Positions 54,835 through 63,347 of a DNA stretch of 64,000 nucleotides are shown here, piece after piece (the first letter of the stretch is position 1; each line of letters opens with the position of its first letter). The stretch is from Limnohabitans sp. JirII-31 (GTDB taxonomy: Bacteria; Pseudomonadota; Gammaproteobacteria; Burkholderiales; Burkholderiaceae_C), in NCBI RefSeq assembly GCF_002778315.1, contig NZ_NESA01000009.1:1-64000 (forward strand). Reading direction: 5' to 3'. The translations under genes were made by a program, and so were the position numbers. The notes beneath the pieces are model-generated. The model made no database searches, was not told where the DNA came from, and saw only the letters and a program-made list of their open reading frames with translations.

Positions 54835-55644
54835 ATGTCCCGTACCCACACTCGCACACACCACTGGCTTGCTTTGGAGACCAGCACCGACACGCTGTCT
54901 CTGGCGGTCATGCGTGGCGACCAGGCATGGGTGCACACCAGTGCTGGGGGTGCCCAAGCCTCGGCCCAGACCTTGCCGCAAATTCAAATCCTGATGGCAC
55001 ACGCAGGCTTGCGCTATGCAGAGCTGGATGCGGTGGTGTTTGGCCGGGGGCCTGGGGCCTTCACCGGGCTGCGCACGGCGTGCTCGGTGGCGCAGGGCTT
55101 GGCCTTTGGGGCCGATGTGCCGGTGCTGCCCGTGGACACCTTGTTGGCCGTGGCAGAAGAGGCAAGGCACATTGCGCTTCATGCGGCACTTGAGCTGTGT
55201 ACCGCCGATGCCGTGTCAACCCCCACCCCGACCCGTGTGTTGGCTGTGCTCGATGCGCGCATGGACCAGGTGTATGTGGCGGCTTACGAACACACCCAAG
55301 GGGTGTGGCACTGCGTGCAAGAAGCCGCCGTGCAAAACCCCGAAACGCTGAGCTGGCCGACTCACTGGCACGCGGGCGAACCCTTTATTGCTGCGGGCAA
55401 CGCCTGGGGCATCTATGCCGGTCGTTGGCCCGCCGCGTTCACGGCGGCGCAGGTGCAGGCCTTGCCCACAGCGTCTGCCTTGTTGCGCTTGGCACCTCTT
55501 GCCTGGGCGCAAGGCTTGGCCGTGCCTGCTGAACAGGCCTTGCCGCTGTATATCCGAGACAAAGTGGCGCAAACCACCCAAGAGCGTTTGCAGGCCAAGC
55601 AGCAGGCGCTGGCCACCGATGTGCCTGGCAGGCCTGTGGCTTGA
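54835..55644 (+). CDS. tsaB: tRNA threonylcarbamoyladenosine biosynthesis protein TsaB
   Basis: TsaB is the inactive Kae1-like partner that scaffolds TsaD and TsaE in t6A37 formation. The 269-residue product has LALETSTDTLSLAV at the N-terminus and the family motif FGRGPGAFTGLRTACSVAQGLAFG. The ATG at 54835 aligns with the family start. rimI follows 35 bases later and the UDG gene overlaps rimI, giving tsaB-rimI-udg. Confidence 0.96.
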   Translation: MSRTHTRTHHWLALETSTDTLSLAVMRGDQAWVHTSAGGAQASAQTLPQIQILMAHAGLRYAELDAVVFGRGPGAFTGLRTACSVAQGLAFGADVPVLPVDTLLAVAEEARHIALHAALELCTADAVSTPTPTRVLAVLDARMDQVYVAAYEHTQGVWHCVQEAAVQNPETLSWPTHWHAGEPFIAAGNAWGIYAGRWPAAFTAAQVQALPTASALLRLAPLAWAQGLAVPAEQALPLYIRDKVAQTTQERLQAKQQALATDVPGRPVA

Positions 55645-55679
55645 TCGACAATGCATCTCTCACCAAACATTGATTGACC

Positions 55680-56144
55680 ATGAGTGCTGTGCTGCAACCC
55701 CAAGCCCGTCTGGAGCCGCTGACCGAAGCGATGCTCGACGCCGTGTTGCGTGTGGAGCAACGTGCGTATAGCCACCCTTGGACCCACGGCAATTTTGTGG
55801 ACTCGATCCGTGCGGGCTACCAACTGCAAGCCCTCATGGGCGACGACACCTTGCTCGGCTACTTTGTGGCCATGGAAGGCGTGGATGAAGTGCATTTGCT
55901 CAACATCACGGTGGCCCCCGAGTTTCAAGGCCAAGGGTGGGCGCGTGTGATGCTCGACGCCCTGTCGTTGTGGTCGCGTGGGCGAGGCGCACATTGGCTG
56001 TGGCTCGAAGTGCGTGCCAGCAATGCCCGCGCCATGCACGTGTACGAGGCCTACGGCTACCGCCGTGTGGGTGAGCGCAAAAACTATTACCCCGCTGACC
56101 AGGGCCGCCGCGAAGACGCGGTGGTCATGTCGTTGAAGTTGTGA
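55680..56144 (+). CDS. rimI: Ribosomal protein S18 alanine N-acetyltransferase
   Basis: RimI acetylates the N-terminal alanine of ribosomal protein S18. The 154-residue GNAT enzyme has VEQRAYSHPWTHGNF at the N-terminus, the acetyl-CoA loop VAPEFQGQGWARVML and the C-terminal NARAMHVYEAYGYRRVGERKNYY. The glycine loop is Gln-Gly-Gln-Gly-Trp rather than the usual Gln-x-x-Gly-x-Gly/Ala, a mild variation. The ATG at 55680 is used; a TTG lies 6 bases earlier. The stop codon overlaps the UDG start as GTGA. Confidence 0.94.
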   Translation: MSAVLQPQARLEPLTEAMLDAVLRVEQRAYSHPWTHGNFVDSIRAGYQLQALMGDDTLLGYFVAMEGVDEVHLLNITVAPEFQGQGWARVMLDALSLWSRGRGAHWLWLEVRASNARAMHVYEAYGYRRVGERKNYYPADQGRREDAVVMSLKL

Positions 56145-57061
56145 GCCTGGCACGCATGGCCCTGAACCTCGACACCCGTCAACGCGCCATGCTGGCCGAG
56201 ATGCATGTGCGTGTGTGGTCGCCTTTGACCGCACCCGAGCCAGCAGCGACCTCATCCGCAGTTGAGGTGGCGGATGCGGCCGTGCTGACCCATGACGCAC
56301 CAGTGGTCAGCTCCCCAGCGCCCGTGTCTGTAGCCGCTGCGCGTGCACCCGTCCCTGCGGCTGTCACGGCCCATGCGGCTGCGTTGGCCGCTGCGCCTGT
56401 TTCGACGCCGCGCATGGGTCAACGCCCCGAAGGCCTGGATCACATGGACTGGGCCACCTTGCACAGCACGGTGTCCAGTTGCCAAGCCTGCACCTTGTGC
56501 AGCACCCGCCACCACACCGTGTTTGGTGTGGGTGCTCCCGCGCCAGAAGGCCAGGTGCCGCAGGTCGATTGGCTGATCGTGGGCGAAGCCCCGGGTGAAA
56601 ACGAAGACCTGCAAGGCCAGCCTTTCGTTGGGCAAGCGGGTCAGTTGCTTGACAACATGTTGCGTGCCTGTGGTTTGTCGCGCACGGCGCAGGCTGGCCC
56701 TGAGGGCGGCGGCATTTACATCACCAACGTGCTCAAGTGTCGCCCGCCTGGTAACCGCAACCCCAAGCCTGAAGAAGTGGCGCAGTGCGAGCCCTACTTG
56801 CAGCGCCAGGTGGCCTTGTTGAAACCCAAAATCATTGTGGCCATGGGCCGCTTTGCGGTGCAGTCGCTGTTGCAGCACAGCGTGCCTGGGGTTGACAACA
56901 CGCCCTTGGGCAAGTTGCGCGGCCAAGTGCACAGCTACCAAGGCGTGCCGGTGGTGGTGACCTACCACCCCGCGTATTTGTTGCGCAACCTGCCGGAGAA
57001 AGCCAAGGTTTGGGCAGATCTGTGCTTGGCCATGGCGCAGCTGCGCGGGCGTTCGCAATGA
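56141..57061 (+). CDS. Family 4-type uracil-DNA glycosylase
   Basis: The 306-residue enzyme removes uracil from DNA. The iron-sulfur ligands fit the family: Cys114-x2-Cys117, then Cys200-x15-Cys216. The catalytic stretch is GEAPGENEDLQGQPFVG from residue 148, with a histidine in TYHPAYLLR near the C-terminus. Residues 30-90 form a low-complexity Ala/Val/Pro-rich linker that separates a short N-terminal helix from the enzyme and is longer than I expect for the family. The GTG start overlaps rimI; an ATG 15 bases later is an alternative. Confidence 0.94.
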   Translation: MSLARMALNLDTRQRAMLAEMHVRVWSPLTAPEPAATSSAVEVADAAVLTHDAPVVSSPAPVSVAAARAPVPAAVTAHAAALAAAPVSTPRMGQRPEGLDHMDWATLHSTVSSCQACTLCSTRHHTVFGVGAPAPEGQVPQVDWLIVGEAPGENEDLQGQPFVGQAGQLLDNMLRACGLSRTAQAGPEGGGIYITNVLKCRPPGNRNPKPEEVAQCEPYLQRQVALLKPKIIVAMGRFAVQSLLQHSVPGVDNTPLGKLRGQVHSYQGVPVVVTYHPAYLLRNLPEKAKVWADLCLAMAQLRGRSQ

Positions 57062-57098
57062 CGCATCGACTGCCGCGCAGTGCACTTGGCAGTCCTCC

Positions 57099-57110
57099 TA
57101 AAATCAGCCC
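57099..57110 (+). promoter_or_regulatory. Candidate -10 element for a leaderless pyrF transcript
   Basis: TAAAAT at 57099-57104 ends 6 bases before the pyrF ATG, and no Shine-Dalgarno sequence is present. No good -35 is visible. Confidence 0.35.
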
Positions 57111-57953
57111 ATGAAATTTCTTGACATGCTGAGCGCAGCCGAGCGCCAAAACGCCTCCATGCTGTGTGTGGGCCTGGACCCAGAGCCCACCAAATTCCCA
57201 GACAGCATCAAGGGCGACTCCAACAAAATTTACGATTTTTGCGCCGCCATCGTGGACGCTACGGCCGACTTGGCCATCGCCTTCAAACCGCAAATTGCCT
57301 ACTTCGCGGCGCACCGTGCAGAAGGGCAGTTGGAGCGTTTGATGGAACACATGCGCCGTGTCGCACCTCAAGTGCCCATCATCTTGGACGCCAAGCGTGG
57401 TGACATTGGCTCCACCGCCGAGCAATACGCCATCGAAGCCTTTGAGCGCTATGGTGCCGACGCGGTCACCTTGTCGCCCTTCATGGGCTTTGACTCGGTG
57501 CAACCGTATTTGAAACACCACGAAAAGGGTGCCTTCTTGCTGTGCCGTACCTCCAACCCAGGTGGCGACGATTTGCAAGGTCAGCGTTTGGCTTCGATCG
57601 AAGGCCAACCCCTTTTGTACGAACACGTGGCCCGTTTGGCCCAAGGCCCTTGGAACCTGAACGGTCAACTGGGTTTGGTGGTGGGCGCGACCTACCCGAA
57701 AGAAATTGAACGTGTGCGAGCTTTGGCACCAACCCTGCCCTTGCTCATCCCCGGTGTGGGCGCGCAAGGCGGTGATGCTGCGGCGACGGTCAAAGCCGGT
57801 ATGTCGGGCGCACAAGGCCATGTGGCGGGCACCACCATCGTCAACTCGTCGCGTGCCATTTTGTATGCCTCGTCGGGGGCTGACTTTGCCCAGGCTGCAC
57901 GCCGTGTGGCCCTGCAAACGCGCGATGTGCTGCAAGCCGCAGCCTTGAGCTGA
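57111..57953 (+). CDS. pyrF: Orotidine 5'-phosphate decarboxylase, type 2
   Basis: PyrF decarboxylates OMP to UMP in pyrimidine synthesis. The 280-residue protein belongs to the longer type 2 group. The catalytic Asp93-x-Lys95-x-x-Asp98 lies in [13 protein letters not shown], and the N-terminal LCVGLDPEP binds substrate. The C-terminal [13 protein letters not shown] forms the phosphate loop. An intrinsic terminator lies about 50 bases after the stop. Confidence 0.97.
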   Translation: MKFLDMLSAAERQNASMLCVGLDPEPTKFPDSIKGDSNKIYDFCAAIVDATADLAIAFKPQIAYFAAHRAEGQLERLMEHMRRVAPQVPIILDAKRGDIGSTAEQYAIEAFERYGADAVTLSPFMGFDSVQPYLKHHEKGAFLLCRTSNPGGDDLQGQRLASIEGQPLLYEHVARLAQGPWNLNGQLGLVVGATYPKEIERVRALAPTLPLLIPGVGAQGGDAAATVKAGMSGAQGHVAGTTIVNSSRAILYASSGADFAQAARRVALQTRDVLQAAALS

Positions 57954-58006
57954 CCACCATCTTTGGCCGCGTTGACGGCCACGCCCTCAATCACCTGGGG
58001 GACTGA

Positions 58007-58036
58007 GCCGCCTTACCACCAGGCGGCTTTTCTTTT
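58007..58036 (+). terminator. Rho-independent terminator after pyrF
   Basis: A perfect 7-bp GC-rich stem (58007-58013 with 58021-58027), a 7-base loop and a TTTTCTTTT tail form a textbook intrinsic terminator. It separates pyrF from the catabolic locus. Confidence 0.92.
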
Positions 58037-58080
58037 AGCATGCGCCGCGTTGACCTGATGATTTTTTGAAAAGGGTAGGC

Positions 58081-59301
58081 ATGCTGGAACAGCCAAATGC
58101 GCAAGTGATGATTGCGGGAGCGGGCCCTGTGGGTTTGCTGACAGCCTTGGTGCTGGCGCAACGGGGTGTCTCGTGCGTGGTGTTGGAGGCCGAACCCGGC
58201 CTGACCAAAGACCTGCGCGCGGGCACCTTCCATCCACCCACGCTGGAGATGCTCCACCAAGCCGGTGTGGCCGACGACATGTTGGCACTGGGCATTCAGG
58301 TGCCGCGTTGGCAGTCGTGTGACCTGGCCCATGGCTTAGTGGCCGAGTGGGACTTGGGCCTGCTCAAGAACGACACCCCCTACCCCTTTCGCTTGCACTT
58401 AGAGCAGCACCGCTTGACCCCCATCTTGATGGACAAGCTCAAAGCTTTTGCGCATGTGCAGGTGCTGTTCAACCACCGCTTCGAATCCCTCACGCAAAAC
58501 GCCGATGACGTGACGGTGCGCGTGGCCACCCCCGACGGTTTGGCCACGTGGCGCACCCCATGGTTGGTGGCTGCCGATGGCGGTCGCAGCCAAGTGCGCA
58601 AATCGGCAGAGATTGAGTTTGCCGGCTACACCTGGCCCGAGCGCTACAGCGTGATCAGCACCACCTTTGACTTTGGCACCTTGGGTTACACCGAGAACGC
58701 CTACATCAGCGACCCCGAGCAATGGGTGGCCGTGTTCAAGATGCCCGATGTGGGCCCGCCCGGTTTGTGGCGCATGACCTTGCCCGTGGCCCAAGACGTG
58801 CCCGATGACGTGGCCATGGCTGGCCCCTACGCGCAGCATGCCATCCGGCGGCTCACCGGGGCAGGCCCTGAGGTGATGTATCCCTTGGTCCACCAAAGCA
58901 TCTACAGCGTGCACCAGCGCGTGGCGGTGAGTTTGCGCAAGCACCGCGTGCTGCTGGCTGGGGACGCAGCCCACGTCAACAACCCCTTGGGGGGCTTTGG
59001 CTTGAACAGCGGCATCCACGACGCCATGAGCTTGGGGGGCATGTTGGCTCAGGTGGTGCAAGGCGAGGCCGATGACAGCCTGCTCGACCGCTACCACCGC
59101 CAACGCCACACCGTGAACATGGAGTATGTGCAACAACTGTCGGTGAAAAACAAAAAGAACCTGGAAGAAAAAGACCCTGAGCAACGGGCGCTGCGCATCC
59201 GCGAGTTGGAGGAGACCTGTGCCGATCCGGTCAAGGCCCGTGCGTTTTTGTTGAACTCATCCATGGTCAACAGCATCGCCCGCGCCAACGCCATTCTTTA
59301 A
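58081..59301 (+). CDS. FAD-dependent aromatic-hydroxylase-like monooxygenase
   Basis: The 406-residue group A flavoprotein monooxygenase has GAGPVGL at residues 12-18, a DG motif in LVAADGGRSQVRK, and the second FAD motif GDAAHVNNPLGGFGLN. This layout is shared by hydroxylases such as 4-hydroxybenzoate or 3-(3-hydroxyphenyl)propionate hydroxylase. The C-terminal 50 residues are highly charged and helical (KNKKNLEEKDPEQ). The ATG at 58081 has AGGG upstream. It is the first gene of a rightward set continuing with the Bug and isomerase-fold genes. The substrate is not known. Confidence 0.9.
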   Translation: MLEQPNAQVMIAGAGPVGLLTALVLAQRGVSCVVLEAEPGLTKDLRAGTFHPPTLEMLHQAGVADDMLALGIQVPRWQSCDLAHGLVAEWDLGLLKNDTPYPFRLHLEQHRLTPILMDKLKAFAHVQVLFNHRFESLTQNADDVTVRVATPDGLATWRTPWLVAADGGRSQVRKSAEIEFAGYTWPERYSVISTTFDFGTLGYTENAYISDPEQWVAVFKMPDVGPPGLWRMTLPVAQDVPDDVAMAGPYAQHAIRRLTGAGPEVMYPLVHQSIYSVHQRVAVSLRKHRVLLAGDAAHVNNPLGGFGLNSGIHDAMSLGGMLAQVVQGEADDSLLDRYHRQRHTVNMEYVQQLSVKNKKNLEEKDPEQRALRIRELEETCADPVKARAFLLNSSMVNSIARANAIL

Positions 59302-59322
59302 CCTCTGACGCAAGGACGACAG

Positions 59323-60297
59323 ATGCGACGCTTCGAATTCTTCACGACAGTTTTGGCCTTCACGCTGTACGCGATGGGCGCGGGTGTGCAGGCACAACCT
59401 GCTTGGCCCCAAAAACCGATTCGCATCGTGGTGCCGTTTGCGCCGGGGGGCAACACCGACTCGATCGCCCGCGTCATCGCCGAGCGCTTCACCCAGAGCC
59501 TGGGCCAGCCTGTGGTGGTGGACAACAAAGTGGGTGCCGGTGGCGCCATTGCGGCCGAGTTTGTGGCCAAGGCGCCTGCTGACGGCTACACCTTGATGAT
59601 GGCCGCCATGCCGGTGATGGCGGTGTTGCCTGTCATCAGCAAAACCAACTTCGACCCCTTGAAAGACTTTGTGCCCATCAGCAACGTGGGCAGCAACCCC
59701 TTTGTGATGGGCGTGCACAAATCGGTGCCGGCCAACACCGTGTCTGAGTTTGTCGCCTTCATGCGCAAGAACCCTGGCAAGTACAACTACGCCTCGGGTG
59801 GCTCGGGCAGCGTGTCGCATTTGTCGGCGGCCTTGTTTGTCAAGCGCGCCGAGTTGAACATGACCCACATCAGCTACAAAGGTGGCGCACCCGCGGTGAC
59901 CGACTTGTTGGGTGGCAATGTGCAGATGTACTTTGGCAACTTCTCCGAGCTCTACCCGCACGTGAGTGGCGGCAACATCCGCATCATCGGTGTCTCCAGC
60001 GACAAGCGCGCCGCTCAGTTGCCTCAGGTGGCCACCATTGCCGAATCGGGCTTTCCGGGTTTCAAGACCGTCACCTGGAATGGCTTGATGGCCCCAGCGG
60101 GCACACCCGCCGCCGTGGTGGCACGCTTGGCCGACGCCGTCAAAGAAGCCTTGGCCTCAGAGGGCACCCACACCAAGTTTCAGCAAATGGGGGTCGATGC
60201 CATTGGCAGCACCCCCAAAGAATTCGCCGACACCTTGCGTGCCGACATCGCCATTTGGTCTGAAGCCGCTAAAGCCGCCAATTTGAAAATGGAGTAA
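59323..60297 (+). CDS. Bug family tripartite tricarboxylate transporter substrate-binding protein
   Basis: The 324-residue periplasmic protein has a signal peptide ending GVQAQ and the Bug pattern: WPQKPIRIVVPFAPGGNTDSIAR, then VVDNKVGAGGAIAAEFVAKAPADGYT and a C-terminal FPGFKTVTWNGLMAPAGTP. Bug proteins capture organic acids and similar ligands; most Comamonadaceae copies lack linked TctAB membrane genes, as here. AAGGACG precedes the ATG. It is probably the substrate sensor or capture protein of the surrounding catabolic locus. Confidence 0.95.
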   Translation: MRRFEFFTTVLAFTLYAMGAGVQAQPAWPQKPIRIVVPFAPGGNTDSIARVIAERFTQSLGQPVVVDNKVGAGGAIAAEFVAKAPADGYTLMMAAMPVMAVLPVISKTNFDPLKDFVPISNVGSNPFVMGVHKSVPANTVSEFVAFMRKNPGKYNYASGGSGSVSHLSAALFVKRAELNMTHISYKGGAPAVTDLLGGNVQMYFGNFSELYPHVSGGNIRIIGVSSDKRAAQLPQVATIAESGFPGFKTVTWNGLMAPAGTPAAVVARLADAVKEALASEGTHTKFQQMGVDAIGSTPKEFADTLRADIAIWSEAAKAANLKME

Positions 60298-60303
60298 GCC
60301 CTC

Positions 60304-61065
60304 ATGAGCCAAAACACCAGCCTCGACGCCCTGGCCACACGCGCCAAGATTGCCGTCATCGTGCCCGCCACCAACACCATCGTGCAACCCGAAATGGAGG
60401 CCATGCGACCGTCTGGCGTGACCAACCATGTGAGCCGCATGTTGCTGCCCGTGCGCCCCTATGACGACATGCAGGCCTACCGCCAAGCGCTTGAGACCGA
60501 GAAGGGCAACCTGGAAGAGGCCTTGAGCTTGGTCTTGCCGTGCGAGCCGCATGCCGTGGCCCATGGGCACTCCATCCACTCATTCCGTGGAGACCGCGCG
60601 CGCGCACTGGCCGAACAAAACCGTCTCGAAGCGCTGGCAGGTATTCCGTTCATCACGCCCTCGATGGCCGTGTTGGAAGGCCTCAAAGCCATTGGCGACC
60701 CGAAACGCATTGCGGTGCTCACGCCCTACTGGCCGCCAGCGGATGCCTTGATTCAAGAGTTTTTTGTGTCGTGCGGTTACGACGTGGTGGCCAACCACGG
60801 CCTCAAAGCCAAGGGCCCGATTTCGGTGGCGCAGTTCACGCCTGAGCAAATCATCGAAGGCTTCAAGACCTTGAACGCGCCAGGCGTCGAAGCCTTTGTG
60901 CATGTGGGTACCAACCTGCCCGTGAGTGCCCTCACGCCGCAGATCGAAGCCGAGTTTGGCAAGCCCTTGATCGGGGTGAACGTGGCCACGTATTGGTTGG
61001 CCTTGCGTCGCCTGGGCATTCAAGACCCGTTGCCAGGCTTTGGCGTGCTGGCCGAAAAACACTGA
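60304..61065 (+). CDS. Maleate isomerase / arylmalonate decarboxylase fold protein without canonical cysteines
   Basis: The 253-residue protein belongs to the Asp/Glu racemase superfamily branch of maleate cis-trans isomerase and arylmalonate decarboxylase: VIVPATNTIVQPEM at the N-terminus, HGHSIHSFRGD at 88-97, RIAVLTPYW, and VGTNLPVSAL with GVNVATYWLALRRLG. The two positions that hold catalytic cysteines in isomerases and racemases read Gly88-His89 and Val201-Gly202 here. The only cysteines (80 and 157) lie elsewhere. It may use another mechanism. GGAG lies 9 bases before the ATG, and the gene follows bug by 6 bases. Confidence 0.82.
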   Translation: MSQNTSLDALATRAKIAVIVPATNTIVQPEMEAMRPSGVTNHVSRMLLPVRPYDDMQAYRQALETEKGNLEEALSLVLPCEPHAVAHGHSIHSFRGDRARALAEQNRLEALAGIPFITPSMAVLEGLKAIGDPKRIAVLTPYWPPADALIQEFFVSCGYDVVANHGLKAKGPISVAQFTPEQIIEGFKTLNAPGVEAFVHVGTNLPVSALTPQIEAEFGKPLIGVNVATYWLALRRLGIQDPLPGFGVLAEKH

Positions 61066-61103
61066 GGTCTTCGCAACGCTTGCCGTGGTGCGGGCTGTGC
61101 GTG

Positions 61104-61766
61104 TCAGCCCGCCAACAAATCGCGTGGCAAGCTCATGATGAAGTCGTTGAGCGTCTTCGAGTCACGCCCCGGTCGCATGTGGTCAGCCATGTACGCCGAC
61201 GCCGATTCGGTGTCGCGTTTTTCCAGCGCACTGACAATTTTTTCATGCTGGTCATAAGACGACTTGATGCGTCCCAACGCGCCAAATGCATGGCGACGGT
61301 AGACCCCGGTGCGTGAGCGAATGCGCAGCACCTCTTGGCGCAAAAACGTGTTGCGCGCGCCCTCGTAAATCAGCTCATGAAACTTCAGGTTGGCTTCTTG
61401 CCAGCCATCCATGTCTTCTTTGTCGGCCAGTTTTTTGCTGCTGCGGTGAACCTTCACCAGGGCTTTGACTTCGTCGTGGCTCATGCGCTCGCAGGCCAAA
61501 CGCACGGCAATGCCTTCCAGCTCTGCCAACAGCTCCCACAACGACAACAGCTGTTGCAAATTCATCTTCGACACGATGGAGCCGCCTCGTGGGGTGCTGC
61601 TCAAAATGCCTTGTGCTTGCAGTTGCAGCAGGGCTTCGCGCACGGGCGTGCGTGACACCTTGTACTGGGCCGCCAGGGCCACGTCGTCGATGGCGTCACC
61701 GGGCAGCAACTCGCCCGATGCAATGGCAGATTCAATGCGCAGTCGGATTTGGTCACTGACTTTCAT
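61104..61766 (-). CDS. GntR family regulator with FCD domain
   Basis: The 220-residue product has an N-terminal winged helix-turn-helix (about residues 5-65: DQIRLRIESAIASGELLPG, then VSRTPVREALLQLQAQGIL) and a C-terminal all-helical FCD ligand domain with conserved acidic and His residues (FHELIYEGARN). This is the FadR-subgroup repressor type. It lies between, and opposite to, the two halves of the catabolic locus, so it probably controls both or at least the divergent amidase operon. Confidence 0.93.
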   Translation of the reverse strand: MKVSDQIRLRIESAIASGELLPGDAIDDVALAAQYKVSRTPVREALLQLQAQGILSSTPRGGSIVSKMNLQQLLSLWELLAELEGIAVRLACERMSHDEVKALVKVHRSSKKLADKEDMDGWQEANLKFHELIYEGARNTFLRQEVLRIRSRTGVYRRHAFGALGRIKSSYDQHEKIVSALEKRDTESASAYMADHMRPGRDSKTLNDFIMSLPRDLLAG

Positions 61767-61800
61767 AGCGTCCCGTAGGTGAAAGCGATATTTTAAATCC

Positions 61801-61840
61801 TTGCTAAAAATACATAAACTCGGTTATAAATATACACAAC
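61801..61840 (+). promoter_or_regulatory. Promoter and candidate GntR operator of the amidase operon
   Basis: TTGCTA (61801-61806) and TATAAA (61825-61830) with 18 bases between form a good sigma70 promoter, placing the start about 30 bases before the ATG at 61869. An imperfect 18-base dyad (61823-61840, GTT...AAC, 12 of 18 positions symmetric) covers the -10 and is a plausible operator for the divergent GntR protein. A related ATACATAAAC lies at 61810-61819. Confidence 0.4.
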
Positions 61841-61868
61841 GAATCACCACCTCATCCACCCATTGCCC

Positions 61869-62072
61869 ATGCGCGACGCGACTCAGCACCAGCAGGACTT
61901 CACCGAATTGGCACAACATGCGTTTGCCGACAACGGGTACGTGCCGTCGACCGCGCTGCTCAAAGCCACCGCCAAAGGCTTGGTGCGTTTGGCCGATCCG
62001 TCGCCAGTGGCGGTACGGGTCGATGTTGATGTCAGCTTCGACGACATGCTCAGGAGCTGCGCCGGTGCTTGA
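61869..62072 (+). CDS. Small hypothetical protein upstream of the amidase
   Basis: The 67-residue acidic protein reads MRDATQHQQDFTELAQHAFA at its start, then ALLKATAKGLVRLADPSP and a VDVDVSFDDML C-terminus. I recognise no family. Its position, and the 8-base overlap of its 3' end with the amidase start, recall the small GatC- or AtzG-like partners of amidase signature enzymes. That is positional inference; the sequence does not clearly match them. Codon use is like that of its neighbours. It is the first gene after the promoter at 61801-61840. Confidence 0.7.
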   Translation: MRDATQHQQDFTELAQHAFADNGYVPSTALLKATAKGLVRLADPSPVAVRVDVDVSFDDMLRSCAGA

Positions 62073-63345
62073 ACTGCCTGCGCGCTTGACGCAACTCCAA
62101 GCGCTCATTCGCTGCGGTCAGCTGACGCCTCAAGACGCCGTGTCTGCGCAAGTGCAGCGCGGACAAGCCTTGAGCACACCGTTTCCTTGCGTGGTCGACC
62201 AGTTGCCCATCGCAGCCTTGGGTGACGGGCCTTTGGCGGGCATTGCCTTGGCGCACAAAGACATCTTTCAGCTCGATGACCGCCTGCCCGGCTGTGGCGT
62301 GGGCCACGGGCATGCGCAAGCCAGCGTGCACGCTGCGGCTGCCATTGCCGCATTGCAACAAGCCGGTGCCAGCCAGTGGGCCACCTTGGTGATGGCGCCC
62401 CATGCCTGTGGTGCCACCTCGCAAAACATGCACTTTGCACGCTGCGTCAACCCACTCGATTCGGAGGCTGCGGTGGGTGGCTCATCCAGTGGCTCGGCCG
62501 TGGCCGTGGCGGCTGGCATGAGCTATGCCGCTTTGGGCACCGACACCGCAGGTTCGGTGCGCATACCGGCAGCGACCTGTGGCTTGATCGGACTCAAAAC
62601 CACCCATGGGGCGGTCAGCACCCGAGGCTGTGCGCCACTCGCGCCCTCGCTCGACAGCGTGGGCATCTTGAGCCGCTATGCACCAGATGCGCGTGAAATC
62701 TGGGCGGCTTTGTGCCCGCAACTGCCGCGTGTTGCGGCAACGCGCACACCGCGTTGCCACCTGTGGTTGCCCGAAGACGGCGTGGCGCCTGACGTGGCCC
62801 AAGCCATTCGCACGTGGGCCGCGCAACTCGATGCACAAGTCACGCCGTTGGACATGGCCGACACCTTTGACTCACTCAACCGCCATGCACAGCGTGTGTT
62901 GTTGCACGAGACGGCACGCACACACCATGCGAGTTTGTGCGATGGCAGCGCAGAGTCTGGCGTGCAAGCCATTGGCCTGATGGGCTTGGGGCTGCCACTG
63001 GCGTGGTACCAAGCGTCCATGCAATCGCGCGCGGGCCTGTTGCAAGACTTTGTGACGCGCTATTTTCACGATGCCGAATTTTTAATCCTGCCCTCTTTGG
63101 CAGACCCTGTGCCTGATTGGCAAACGGTGGAAGTAGGCCACGTCGCGTTTGATCGCGCGTCACTGTTTGCCATGCACCGCTACATGGGCTTTGTGAATTA
63201 CCTCGGCTTGCCCGCACTCAACTTGCCCATCGCGCGTGACACGCGCGGTCGTGCTGTGTGTGTGCAAGTCTTGGCCAGACCTTTTGCCGAACACCGCTTG
63301 CTCGACTTTGCCGAGCAGGTGCCTCCTATTTTTTGGACCCACTGA
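62065..63345 (+). CDS. Amidase signature family enzyme
   Basis: The 426-residue hydrolase carries the complete Ser-cisSer-Lys triad of the family: Lys65 in ALAHKD, the glycine/serine-rich GGSSSGSA with Ser140, and Ser164 in GTDTAGSVRIPA. The GTG start at 62065 is supported by AGGAG 8 bases upstream and follows from the overlap with the small upstream gene; the longer upstream reading lies out of frame with that gene. It could hydrolyse a carboxamide made or taken up by this locus. The stop is 2 bases before the CoA transferase start. Confidence 0.92.
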   Translation: MLELPARLTQLQALIRCGQLTPQDAVSAQVQRGQALSTPFPCVVDQLPIAALGDGPLAGIALAHKDIFQLDDRLPGCGVGHGHAQASVHAAAAIAALQQAGASQWATLVMAPHACGATSQNMHFARCVNPLDSEAAVGGSSSGSAVAVAAGMSYAALGTDTAGSVRIPAATCGLIGLKTTHGAVSTRGCAPLAPSLDSVGILSRYAPDAREIWAALCPQLPRVAATRTPRCHLWLPEDGVAPDVAQAIRTWAAQLDAQVTPLDMADTFDSLNRHAQRVLLHETARTHHASLCDGSAESGVQAIGLMGLGLPLAWYQASMQSRAGLLQDFVTRYFHDAEFLILPSLADPVPDWQTVEVGHVAFDRASLFAMHRYMGFVNYLGLPALNLPIARDTRGRAVCVQVLARPFAEHRLLDFAEQVPPIFWTH

Positions 63346-63347
63346 AC

